This document shows positions 9,701-18,082 of a stretch of 64,000 nt of DNA, one piece after another. The notes beneath the pieces were generated by a model, which worked only from the letters and a program-made list of their open reading frames with translations, ran no database searches and was not told where the DNA came from. Origin of the DNA: Symbiodinium natans (Eukaryota; Sar; Dinophyceae; Suessiales; Symbiodiniaceae); assembly GCA_905221605.1 (NCBI GenBank), contig CAJNDS010002288.1:372001-436000 (forward strand). The letters run 5' to 3'. The translations under genes were made by a program, and so were the position numbers. The first letter of the stretch is position 1. Each line of letters opens with the position of its first letter.

Positions 9701-12540
9701 GGGATGATCTTGCTCCCTGGGTCCAACTGGGTTTAGGGTTTAGTGTTCAGGGCTTAGGGTTTAGGGCTTAGGGTTTCGGGTTTTGGGCTTAGGGTTCAGG
9801 GATTTAGGGTTTCTGACGGGATATAAGGATGGACCACCCTTACTTTGTTCCCTATATAGCCCTGCATATTCCGTATATGTATATATACACCCTATATACC
9901 TAAGTAGCCCCTAAGGTCCCTTGTAAGGGTCTCTCCTTTCGGTCCGTAGCGTTTGGGTTTAGGGTTTCGGATCCAACTGACTTAGGGGTTTTAAACGTGG
10001 TTCCTACACCCCACTTCCCGCCCCTTCAAACCATTTAAAGAGAGAGTTTTGTTTCTGGGGGGGCGGGGGGGGGGAGTGTAGATGAACGTCACTGCGCCTT
10101 TCCAGGCTTATGATCTACAGGGCTTGGGGTCTACAGAGTTTATATAGGGTGTTCAAGGTTTAGGCTGAAGGGTTTAGGGCTTGGGGGCTTTGCCATTCTT
10201 CCGTATGTCAGTTGTGTTCTTGGGCTCTGCGTTTAGCCGGGTACATCAGTTTGGCTGTTTGTCTAACGGAAGTTCCATGGTCCGAAACCGGCCCTAAATC
10301 CCAAGAGCCTGAATCCAAGCCCGGGTTTAGGGCCTACCCTTAGCCAGGTAGGCCCTTTGGACATTTTAGAATTTCCCATATTGGGATTAGGCTCAAAGCT
10401 GCCCAACAACCTTATATGAGAAGGCCTTTGGGCCTCAAAGCCAATACACAAAAGAAATCCTTGCTTGACGTTGAAGCTGAGGTTCCGGCAAGCGCGATCA
10501 CAATACGCCGGTCTCCTCCGCAAGGGCGCGACCCTGTTGGATTTGCATGATGCTCGTCTCGACATAAAGCTGCAAGGACTTGCCATATGCTTGACAGCCC
10601 AGTGGTACCCTTTGCCCGGTTTTTGGGAGGTTCCCGTATACATGGTACCCAATCCAAAACAGGGCGCCCTGATTTCTATATGTTTACTGGGCTACCAAGT
10701 ATGTGGGTTTAGTTGTTTGGGGTAGAGGCCAGGCGAGGCTAGTCGGGCCGCCATCAAGCCAAGAATTCGAGAACTGGAGGTTCTTATGTCTGAGGGTTGA
10801 AGGTTTTGTTTAGGGTTTAGGGTTTAGGGTTTAGGGTTTAGGGTTTAGGGTTTAGGGTTTAGGATTAGGGTCTTGGTAACTTACTGGTTCTCGGTAGGGA
10901 GTCGGAGATCTGCGGTTCGAGCCCCGCCAAAGAAACTCCCTTTCCAATTCTCTGGCTCTCTATAATAACTCGTATCATAGACCCCTGAAAGTCTGAGAGA
11001 ATCTAGAAGGCAGAGCCCTTCCCGGATTTAGTACCCCAGCGCAAAACCACAAAACCCCTGAACCCTAAACTCTCAGGGGATGTTTGAGACTAGAACAGTT
11101 ACTCTAGGTAAACCCTGATCCTTGACGTTTCAACCCTAACCCCTCAACCTTACACCCAAAACTATCGAAACCTTTTGGCCTCTGGCTCATGGTTTCCCCG
11201 ACAACCGCCCTCTATACTCCCCCACCCCCGTCCCCAGTTCCCCCTTAAATAGCCTGTGAATTAACCCCTAAACCCTAAACCCTAAACCCTAAACCCTAAA
11301 CCCTAAACCCTAAACCCTAAACCCTAAACCCTAAACCCTAAACCCTAAACCCTAAACCCCATTTGCCGTTGCCGAAGAAGGATACATCACCTGGCGCTGC
11401 GTGGCTTGCCGTCAGGCGCCGGCTTTTTCCTAGAGTAACATGTATGCACCCTTCGGGGTTTAGGGTTTAGGGTTTCGTATTTTGTATCCACACTCGGCAT
11501 CCAGAGTCTTTTGTAAGGTACGGGTTCCGAGTTCAGGACTTGCTAGTACGGTGATATGCGTTGCATCAAGGTGATGAGAGGTCTTCCGAGGGGCCATCTT
11601 AAGTATGATCGAATATGGATCGATGCTGCCCAAGACTGCAACTCAATACATTTGTACGGATGACCCTGTCGTAGCCCGCTGTGATAGAGGAGTCGAGACC
11701 TCACAGCGACTCCTCTCCCGTACTCTGCAGGTGGTGGCTTTCGGAGGTCCTCCCTCACCACCTCCACCCGACCTCTCGCCAGACGTGCTTCATCATCACA
11801 GGCGCAGCGACGCCACAGATGAGTGCAGACAGTGGGTACTTCGGGAGCCGAAATCATGACCATCATCCCCGGGCCGAAGGGCCGATTGTACACGTGGGGG
11901 AGTTGGGGGGGGGGGGGGGGGCTTCTCTAAATCAGGTTCTTATCATCATACGGGAGCTTCCTTTTTGTGGGGTGCCGAACAGGGGACGGTAAAGTTTGAA
12001 AATGGCCAAGGCTATTGTTTTGAGGTTTTGGGGCAGAACATGCCCAATTGTGTCAAGAGCGGCTGCCACAAAAGATGGTATTGCAGGTCACGTAGCCCGT
12101 GGCCAGTGCATGATGTCAAGTAGGCACCCTCGAACATCACAGCTTCAATGATTTGCAACGCGTTACGCTTGCCAATCTGTTCTGATCCGAAGTATTGGGT
12201 TCAAGAGTTTGCACCGGCCCCAAACCCAAATCCAAAACCCTAAAATCTTTTTGCTGCACAGCAGTGCAGTGTAGAAGTGGTCAGCAGCCGGATCATGCGT
12301 TTGAAGAGTCCCTAGGCATAACGGTGCGAGCCCTAGCCTCCCCAAATTCCTCAATCCATCCTGAGTAACCCCGCGGCTAACCCTAAACCCTAAACCCTAA
12401 ACCCTAAACCCTAAACCCTCCGCACAGGTTGGGGCAAGTCCCGGCCGATGTGGTCCAACTCAGACCTTCATGCGTCTGTGATGGCCAGACTGCGAGATCA
12501 CGGTATCTGCACAGAGGTGGCAGCTAGGTTTAGGGTTTAG
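785..12540 (+). CDS. PPR-SMR protein 1, 17 exons, 5' end missing
   Basis: Pentatricopeptide repeat protein with a C-terminal SMR domain, a family that binds RNA, usually in organelles. Exons by hand: 785-866, 1010-1072, 1926-1976, 2781-2862, 3267-3352, 3572-3648, 3927-3993, 5018-5091, 5665-5688, 6372-6411, 7351-7402, 8357-8415, 9641-9711, 10482-10548, 11381-11415, 11731-11801, 12428-12540. They join into one open frame of 370 codons plus stop. About eight PPR units show the expected spacing from the LF..M.......P segment to the conserved W, including across junctions (NSCAKAG+EWQLALHLL; SVWE+VALSLLCAMP; FRDMAAA+TITPNDVSYN). The SMR part reads LLDLH+DTSPGAAWLAV, RWWLSEV, then CFIITG+WGKSRPMW. 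The stop (TAG) lies inside the downstream TTTAGGG array. Donors are 6 GT, 6 GC, 4 GA; all acceptors AG|G. The join 9711/10482 is the least certain. Functional or recently functional is inferred from the intact frame. Confidence 0.75.
1112..1210 (+). repeat. Telomeric-type array, G strand, after exon 1010-1072
   Basis: About 14 near-perfect TTTAGGG units starting some 40 bases after a GT donor. Confidence 0.9.
1214..1321 (+). mobile_element. Family A inverted-repeat element, copy 1
   Basis: Non-autonomous element of about 110 bp with ends CTTGGTAGCTCAGTGG and CACTGGGCTACCA, inside the intron between exons 2 and 3 of PPR-SMR gene 1, directly after a TTTAGGG array. Same ends as six other copies in the window. 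Confidence 0.7.
1442..1490 (+). repeat. Telomeric-type array, G strand
   Basis: About seven TTTAGGG units in the same intron as the 1112-1210 array. Confidence 0.85.
2441..2700. repeat. Poly-C and CT-rich low-complexity tract
   Basis: A run of C near 2447-2463 and a long CCTCCCC-type tract (about 2560-2680) inside the intron before exon 2781. The proline-rich and glycine-rich ORFs over it are artefacts. Confidence 0.8.
3383..3449 (+). repeat. Telomeric-type array, G strand, after exon 3267-3352
   Basis: About nine TTTAGGG units about 30 bases after a GC donor. Confidence 0.9.
4136..4246 (+). mobile_element. Family B inverted-repeat element, copy 1
   Basis: Ends TTGGGATGTTCCCCCT and GGCGGAACATCCCAAG with the family's internal AGTCCTTA motif. 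Intron between exons 3927-3993 and 5018-5091 of PPR-SMR gene 1. Confidence 0.75.
4307..4455 (+). mobile_element. Family C inverted-repeat element, copies nested or duplicated
   Basis: Contains the family ends ACTTGGAGGTTCATG and CATGAACCTGCAAGT, with an extra left end in tandem at 4307-4330 and a reversed end just upstream (about 4287-4303), so one copy probably sits next to another. Confidence 0.65.
4842..4953 (+). mobile_element. Family F inverted-repeat element
   Basis: Ends CCCTAAGGATCCATGTACCT and AGGTACTTGGATCCTTAGGG, about 110 bp. A second copy with a diverged right end is at 45664-45772. Confidence 0.65.
5328..5405 (+). repeat. Family K dispersed repeat, copy 1
   Basis: Shares CCTTGGGGACC..A....AACCC.GAAA.TTGGGGTCAT and the following CTATAA..AATTCCTAT motif with 18745-18815. 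Lies between exons 5018-5091 and 5665-5688. Confidence 0.45.
6296..6352 (-). repeat. Telomeric-type array, C strand, before exon 6372-6411
   Basis: CCCTAAA units ending about 20 bases before the AG acceptor of a 40-nt exon. Confidence 0.85.
6434..6493 (+). repeat. Telomeric-type array, G strand, after exon 6372-6411
   Basis: Begins about 22 bases after the GC donor. With 6296-6352 it brackets the exon in inverted orientation. Confidence 0.85.
6728..6827 (+). mobile_element. Family B inverted-repeat element, copy 2
   Basis: Ends CTTGGGATGGTCCCCCTT and AGGGGGGGAACATCCCAA, about 100 bp, in the intron before exon 7351-7402. Confidence 0.75.
6901..7005 (+). mobile_element. Family D element, copy 1
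   Basis: Shares CTAGGACC..GAGTAGG, TTCCCTTATAAG, AACCAAAAAGGGTACCC and terminal CTAG with six other copies. Confidence 0.6.
7434..7500 (+). repeat. Telomeric-type array, G strand, after exon 7351-7402
   Basis: About nine TTTAGGG units starting some 30 bases after a GT donor. Confidence 0.9.
8285..8340 (-). repeat. Telomeric-type array, C strand, before exon 8357-8415
   Basis: CCCTAAA units ending 16 bases before the exon. Confidence 0.9.
8638..8732 (+). mobile_element. Family E inverted-repeat element with perfect ends
   Basis: Left end CTGGCTGGTTCTTAGTAG at 8638 is matched exactly in inverted form by CTACTAAGAACCAGCCAG ending at 8732, with an AT-rich centre. A related, less perfect copy lies at 27772-27880. 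Confidence 0.75.
8846..8917 (-). repeat. Telomeric-type array, C strand, inside an intron
   Basis: CCCTAAA and CCCCAAA units. With the G-strand array at 9056-9181 it brackets 8925-9050, where I see no convincing exon; the exons on either side (8357-8415 and 9641-9711) already join in frame. Confidence 0.85.
9056..9181 (+). repeat. Telomeric-type array, G strand
   Basis: About 18 TTTAGGG units, one interrupted, in the intron before exon 9641-9711. Confidence 0.9.
10591..10699 (+). mobile_element. Family A inverted-repeat element, copy 2
   Basis: Left end GCCCAGTGGTACCCTT and right end TTACTGGGCTACCAAG. It starts about 40 bases after the GA donor of exon 10482-10548. Confidence 0.75.
10806..10866 (+). 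repeat. Telomeric-type array, G strand
   Basis: About eight TTTAGGG units in the intron between exons 10482-10548 and 11381-11415. Confidence 0.9.
11265..11361 (-). repeat. Telomeric-type array, C strand, before exon 11381-11415
   Basis: About 13 CCCTAAA units ending 20 bases before a 35-nt exon of the SMR domain. Confidence 0.9.
12378..12418 (-). repeat. Telomeric-type array, C strand, before exon 12428-12540
   Basis: CCCTAAA units immediately before the last exon of PPR-SMR gene 1. Confidence 0.9.
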
Positions 12541-12633
12541 GGTTTAGGGTTTAGGGTTTAGGGTTTGGGGTTTGGGGTTTAGGGTTTAGGGTTTACGTTT
12601 TAGGGCTTAGGGTTTAGGGTTTAGGGTTTAGGA
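12526..12633 (+). repeat. Telomeric-type array, G strand, overlapping the 3' end of gene 1
   Basis: TTTAGGG units that begin inside the last exon and supply its stop codon (TAG at 12538-12540). Confidence 0.85.
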
Positions 12634-12709
12634 GAGTTGGGGTTCCCTTATAATCCCCTTAAACCCCAAAAAGGGCACCCTTTTTATTCCTAGGTTGCTC
12701 CCGGGTCTA
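12632..12709 (+). mobile_element. Family D element, copy 2 (left end short)
   Basis: Shares GGTTCCCTTATAA, AAAAAGGGCACCC and CCTAGGTT..TCC..GG.CTAG with family D. Confidence 0.55.
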
Positions 12710-13620
12710 GACTTGTCGAGCTTTGATCATACGGGAAATCGGATTTTGGGTTTTTATTATACCGAGTACCCCTACTTTGATAGCCAAATATGTACGTAGC
12801 CCACACCTCTCGGATCTGACGAGAATCCGAAGCAAGCAAGTTGACAATGTTTCGAATCTATACTGGAAACAACAAGCCTCCTGCCCTCAGAACAAGAGGA
12901 GAAGGTGACTTGGAGGTTCATGGGTACTTATAAAGAGGGTTATACCCTAAAAAGGGTTATCGCCAACGTTCTCAGCCCCTGCCTACCTAGACCAGCCTTT
13001 ATGCCCCCGAAGTTGCTGTGGAGTGTGCCATGGTTATTGCGCATCGGCACAGTTTTTGTGGTAGAAGGTTGCTTAGGGCAGGCCCGACATCGGCATCTTC
13101 TCGTGGGTCTTGGGTTCAGGTTTGGATGCTCCCTTTGCTCCTGCGATCTCCAACGCACCGACATGGCAGGGTCGTGGGGGTGAATGGTTGCGTTTAGGAG
13201 GTTCCAGCCCGGAATGCCATAAGAACCTGCCTCCCTTCCGCAATCACACATTGTGGTTTACGACAATTCGGGGGACGCCTAAAATAGACCCCCAAAAGAG
13301 TACGATCCCCTTATAACAAGGACCCCGAAGAAGGCAGCCCCCCTAACTTTCCCAAAAGTCGCACCCGGTGCAGGCTGGAAGTCGAGACAAGGGGCGTGTC
13401 AGGCTCCGAGTCAGTCGGGCAGATCTGACTCATCTTCGCCTTGGGACAAAAAGGCGCCACGAAAGGAAGGGCCGGGAATGGAATACCATATGGCAGCACA
13501 GAGCTGTCACAAGAATCGTGCGGTATTGTAAATAGGAATAAAGGCAGCAATAAACTACTCATTTGTCTTTAGAGAATGTAATGGAAGTGTGTATATATGT
13601 ATGTAGTTTTTCATATACTC

Positions 13621-13689
13621 GATTGCACATACAGTTCTACAACTATCGCCATTATTAATTGCGAAAGTTGTAGAACTGTATGTGCAATC
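13621..13689. repeat. Perfect 24-bp hairpin
   Basis: Bases 13621-13644 are the exact reverse complement of 13666-13689, with a 21-base AT-rich loop. AT-rich surroundings differ from neighbouring DNA. It could be an element end-to-end remnant or a hairpin RNA source; no evidence of transcription. Confidence 0.7.
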
Positions 13690-14559
13690 TAAAACAATAT
13701 GTGATTACACTAGTATGTGATTATAGTAGTATATGACGACATTTTTACCCCTAGTATTCTGTTAATGTATGTTCATTTCATGTCTTCTTGGTAGTTCATG
13801 AACCTGTTATTCGACTATTTCATTACTATATTATCGCATTATTTTACTCTTGTGATATGATATGCTTGTTTTAATTGCATGATTATACTCTTATAGTGTA
13901 ATATGACTCTGTTAACAGTGCTGTTATATGCATAGAAAAAAGGTGTGTGTGTGTGTGTGTGTGTATACAATCGTTCGTTCTGGAACTGTCTGAGCTGAGG
14001 CATCTGGCTCGAGTTGCAAGGCTAGACCAGCTGAAATTGGAATCAGACCCTCCCTGAAACTAGGATGTTCACGCAGCTGTGCCCTAAACTCTAAACCCTA
14101 AACCCTAAACCCTCAACCCTTTCTTGCAAGCCCGAAGGTCCCTGGAGGCCAGCAAAATGCGGAAAACAGAGGGGCTTATCAAAGCCCAAAGCCTGTGAAA
14201 TCTTATAACCTTTATGATTGTGAGGATGCATGTGCGTAATATGGCATGTGAGAATTCTTACAACCCTAGTCATGCATGCTCGGGCATTTAATCTCTCCTG
14301 GCGCAATGTGCCTGGGCATCGGCAGCGCCTTTGGCTCAACTTGCGATTATCCACGCAAAGAAAGTATTCCGTTTGGCCTTCCAAAGGTTATGAACGTTAT
14401 AGGCCTTTGAAATATTCCATATCCTCACGAATTGGTTTAAGGGGATCAGATTTAAGAGTATGTTCCAGAGGTTAAGCCGTCCATGTGAACAACATCCCCC
14501 CGAAAGTGCTGCAGACCAATAGCCAGGCGATTCGGGATGCTATAGGTCCCATATAGGGT

Positions 14560-14700
14560 GCTGGGTTTAGGGTTTAGGGTTTGGGGGTTTAGGGGTTTAG
14601 GGGTTCAGGGTGCAGGGGTTTAGGGTGTAGGGGTTTAGGGTGTAGGGGCTTAGGGCTTAGGGTTTAGGGTTTAGGGGTCAGGGTGTAGGGTTTGGGGTGT
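14560..14700 (+). repeat. Degenerate telomeric-type array, G strand
   Basis: TTTAGGG mixed with TTTAGGGG and TGTAGGGG variants. Confidence 0.8.
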
Positions 14701-15205
14701 GCTTAGGTTCATCATCCAGAAGTTCTGGCCAAGGGGCCAAGGCTCCCGAAATGTGGGTGCGCTCGACCTCCGGTGAATGGAATACGAAAGCTAGACCCCA
14801 ACTCGCCAAACCCTAAAGCCTATACACCCTATAAACGCTACAAAAGCCCGATAAGCCCTATAAGTTTGATCAGCCCTATACCCTAAACCCTAAGCCCTAA
14901 ACCCTAAACCCTAAAGACTAGTCTAAACGTGTTGCGATTTGGGGGAGTCTGGGTGACCTTGTGGAAGGTCCTTGCGGCGACCCTCAGCCGCGCTCCGACT
15001 GCAGAAGCTGGGCCCATCCGCCAGCAGGGTGCAGGCAGTGTAGGGTTTAGGATGGTTTAGGGTTTAGGTTTTAGGGTTTAGGTTTCAGGGTTTAGGGTTT
15101 AGCCCTAAACCCCAAGCCCCAAACCCTAAACCCTAACCCTACACCCCAAACCTTAAGCAAAAACCCTTAAGAAGCGTGAGCATGAAATCCAAAACTCCCT
15201 GAGAG

Positions 15206-17098
15206 GTGGCAGCTGTGCTGTTCCCTGAGCTTCCCATGCTGCGGCACCACCCCAAGGCCAGCTTGCAATTGCGTCTCGGCACCTTCGGGTTTGGGGTTCG
15301 GGGGTTTAGGGTTTGGGGTTCAGGGTTTGGGTTTAGGGTTTAGGGTTTGGGGTTTAGGATCAGGGTTTGGGGTTTAGGGTTTAGGGTTATGGTGCGTTGA
15401 GGGCCATCAACTCTGTCTCCCAAACTCTGCAAACTGGAGGTTCTAACTTATAACCCCCTAAATGAGGGCACAAACCCCTCCACAAACGAAGACTAGGCCA
15501 ACCCTAAACCCTAAACCCTAAACCCTAAACCCTAAACCAAGGCCCAAGCAGTGGCTGCTTACTGCTGACGGAGGGCTTAACACTTTGTTCGGGCATGTTC
15601 TTGCAGAGGCATCTACCTTGGAGGCCTTTCTGTGATGATGAGAAGAGGGAGGGCCCTTTTCTTATAGGGTTTAGGGTTTAGGGTTTAGGGTTTAGGGTTT
15701 AGGGTTTAGGGTTTAGGGTTTAGGGTTTAGGGGGGTTTAGGATTTAGGGGGGTTTAGGGTTTAAGGGGGTTTAGGGTTTAGGGTTTAGGGTTTAGGGGGG
15801 TTTAGGGTTTAAGGGGGTTTAGGGTTTAGGGTTTAGGGTTTAGGTGGCGGCTTTGTGATTTTGGGAGCGCCAGGCATCTTTGCACCATCTATACAGACGG
15901 TTGGCATGAACGTATCCTGTTGATGGAGGTCTTCGAGTCACCCCAAGATGCCCTAGGCCACAAGGTTTGTGTCGACGGGTTTGTCTCAGCATCAAAAGAA
16001 ACCTCGTACCATTCATCTCACTCCCACTCTCGTTTCGCAGCCTTGTTCACCCAAAGCCCGAAACCCAAAACCTTAAACCCTAAACTCGTGAGGGCTCCTT
16101 TGACAGGAGTCCGAGACTGGATTGCTAAAGGTTGAAACGCAGCTGTAAGAGTCAGGTACCAAGAAGCGCCTACATGTATCTTTCCCTCCCCTTCGCTTGT
16201 CAGGGTAGTGTCATGGGCCCTTAATATGGTCCCGTGCCCTCTTTAAAGGAGTCTGATGTATGGGCCCTTGGGTTGTACAGGGTATACAAGGGGTATATAA
16301 GGGCTCATACCCAGGGACCATGAAACTAACCCTTAAAACTTAAGGTCTTGCGTTCCCCGGCACCTCTACAGCTCCTGTTCGTGGTTGAACGCTTTAGGGT
16401 TTAGGGTTTAGGGTTTAGGGTTTAGGGTTTAGGGTTTAGGGTTTAGGGTGTAGGGTTTAGGGTTTAGGGAACCCAACCTAGAAACCGTACTATAGGCGTC
16501 GGGACATTTACTCATAGTATACGGTCCCCTTGCAATTATGCGATAAGAATCCCCTATTCTAATATTCTAACTAACTATTCAGGCCCCTATGGTAAGACTC
16601 TCCGCCCGAGGCTTGCGTGTTTTGTTTTTTTGTTGTGATGTTTGTGGGTCTTCTCCCAGCCCTCCCAGGCAAAGATGTGCCCCGTGGAAATCCCCAGTTT
16701 CGGGTTTTAGGGTTTAGGGTCTAGGGTTAGATACATCAGCAGCTTGTTCTCCAAGGCTGCGGGAGTTGAAAGAGGAGAGGCGTGCGGACCTCGTGTATGA
16801 GGTGCTTTGGGGCAGTATTGCTGGAACGTAGAACTTCAGGTTGTTATTCCCGAATCTCTCACCAAGACTCTACAAGCTTTCCTTGGTAGCCCAGTGGTGC
16901 CCTTGACCCTGTTTTGGGTTCTAGGCTCCCTTAGAAAGTACGCAACCCAAGCGCAACCCAAAAAAGGGCGCCCTGATGTTAAGATGGTTACTGGGCTACC
17001 AAGCTTCCAAGCCTTCCGTCGAGAGAATTGAGAGAAACAATCGAATTTCTCCGCCCTTGCCTTTCTTCAGACCCTACCTGCAGCCCAGAAAACCTACC

Positions 17099-17151
<53 letters not shown>

Positions 17152-17737
17152 GGGGTTCCTGATTATGATTTTCTTATTTGTCCCCTTGAAAAGGTAGGTT
17201 GTTTGGGCTACAGGTAAACTCCTGGCAGGTTGTGGGAGCATATGCCTTGGCGGTCGGGGTTGAAGATATCTAGACATAGCCACTCCCCCCCTCCCCCCTC
17301 CCCAATTTAAGGCCTAGTTGCCGCGAGAAGTCAAAAACCCGACCCAGAACCCTGCTTGGGGAAGAGGTGATCGACGTCCTCCGTGCTGAGGGAGGGCTGA
17401 GACTGGGTCTGGCTCACTTCACCGCAGGCTCGGTTTGCTGATTGAGCTTGAGACGGTTGAGGGTGTGGAGATGTGTGGAGGTTTGCAGAAGCTTCATTTT
17501 GCTACTAGAGGCTCTTCGTAGGGAATGAGGTACCTCCCTTCCCCCTACAGAACCCCGTAATCACGGGACTAGACAGTTCCCCTTAAGAACGGGTGAGATT
17601 CGCGCCAATGATGGCGCACGCTGATTCTACCAGGGTCTAGGGTTTTAGGGTTAACCACGCAGAAGGCTTCCGATCCACGTCGTTGGGCCAGAAGCAGCTC
17701 TCTCTTATTGGGATCGTTGCAGGGTGCTCTTACAGTG
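15206..17737 (+). CDS. Tentative upstream exons of PPR-SMR gene 2
   Basis: Exon 15206-15260 reads VAAVLFPELPMLRHHPKA, fitting the second half of a PPR helix pair (AL.LF..LP). A possible 15-nt exon, 17723-17737, reads CSYSG. Joined in phase to exon 18083 they give the normal 13-residue spacing from P to C of a PPR motif. The phases agree, but a 15-nt exon rests on very little sequence, and no start codon was found further up. The space between holds telomeric arrays, a family-A element and homopolymer runs. Confidence 0.3.
15664..15845 (+). repeat. Telomeric-type array, G strand, with period drift
   Basis: Perfect TTTAGGG units pass into repeats punctuated by GGGGGTTTAGG, a higher-order variant amplified locally. 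Confidence 0.85.
16392..16470 (+). repeat. Telomeric-type array, G strand
   Basis: About 11 TTTAGGG units. Confidence 0.9.
16882..17003 (+). mobile_element. Family A inverted-repeat element, copy 3
   Basis: Ends CTTGGTAGCCCAGTGG and TTACTGGGCTACCAAG, both complete. Confidence 0.8.
17078..17216 (+). mobile_element. Family L element interrupted by T and G runs
   Basis: CAGCCCAGAAAACCTACC at the left and GGTAGGTTGTTTGGGCTAC at the right are inverted copies. The centre holds about 29 T followed by about 20 G. A shorter copy without the runs is at 59752-59815. Confidence 0.6.
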
Positions 17738-17754
17738 GCCCCACCATGGGGGAA

Positions 17755-17864
17755 TTTGGAGGTTCATGGGTGACTACTAGGGTTTTCACGTGGGTAACTA
17801 TGGTGAGAACGTTATTTAGGGTACTTCGCACCCTACTTGTACATAACCCATGAACCTTCAAGTA
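17755..17864 (+). mobile_element. Family C inverted-repeat element, copy 4
   Basis: Ends TTGGAGGTTCATGGGT and CCCATGAACCTTCAAG. It begins about 18 bases after the tentative 15-nt exon at 17723. Confidence 0.75.
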
Positions 17865-18082
17865 GCTGGAAGTGTATGGCAAAGTTAAGGGCTGAGGGTG
17901 GATTTACAGGGCAGCCTTAGGGCCTGTAGAGCGCTGCGGGTTCTGTTGGCCCAAGGACACGTGTAGCAGAGCCCTAAACCCGAACCCTAAACTCTAAACC
18001 CTAAACCCTAAACCCTAAACCCCAAATGTAAGTAGCCCTACTTGTAAGAACCCAGTAACCTTCAAGCGCTTGCCGGATGCAG

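Larger units (their letters stand above)
12541..15205. other. Intergenic region between PPR-SMR genes 1 and 2
   Basis: Holds a family-D element (12632-12709), a half-copy of family C (12908-12962), an AT-rich island (about 13560-13960) with a 24-bp perfect hairpin and a GT microsatellite, and telomeric blocks at 14090-14115 (C), 14560-14700 (G) and 14880-14915 (C). The stretch 14978-15035, between a C-strand and a G-strand block, has coding-like composition and an AG|G start, but I cannot place it in a frame of a known gene. Otherwise no gene is supported. Confidence 0.5.

Noticed and set aside
15536-15663. A gene-2 exon in a C-to-G bracket.
   Set aside because: No frame links it to neighbouring exons or shows PPR spacing.
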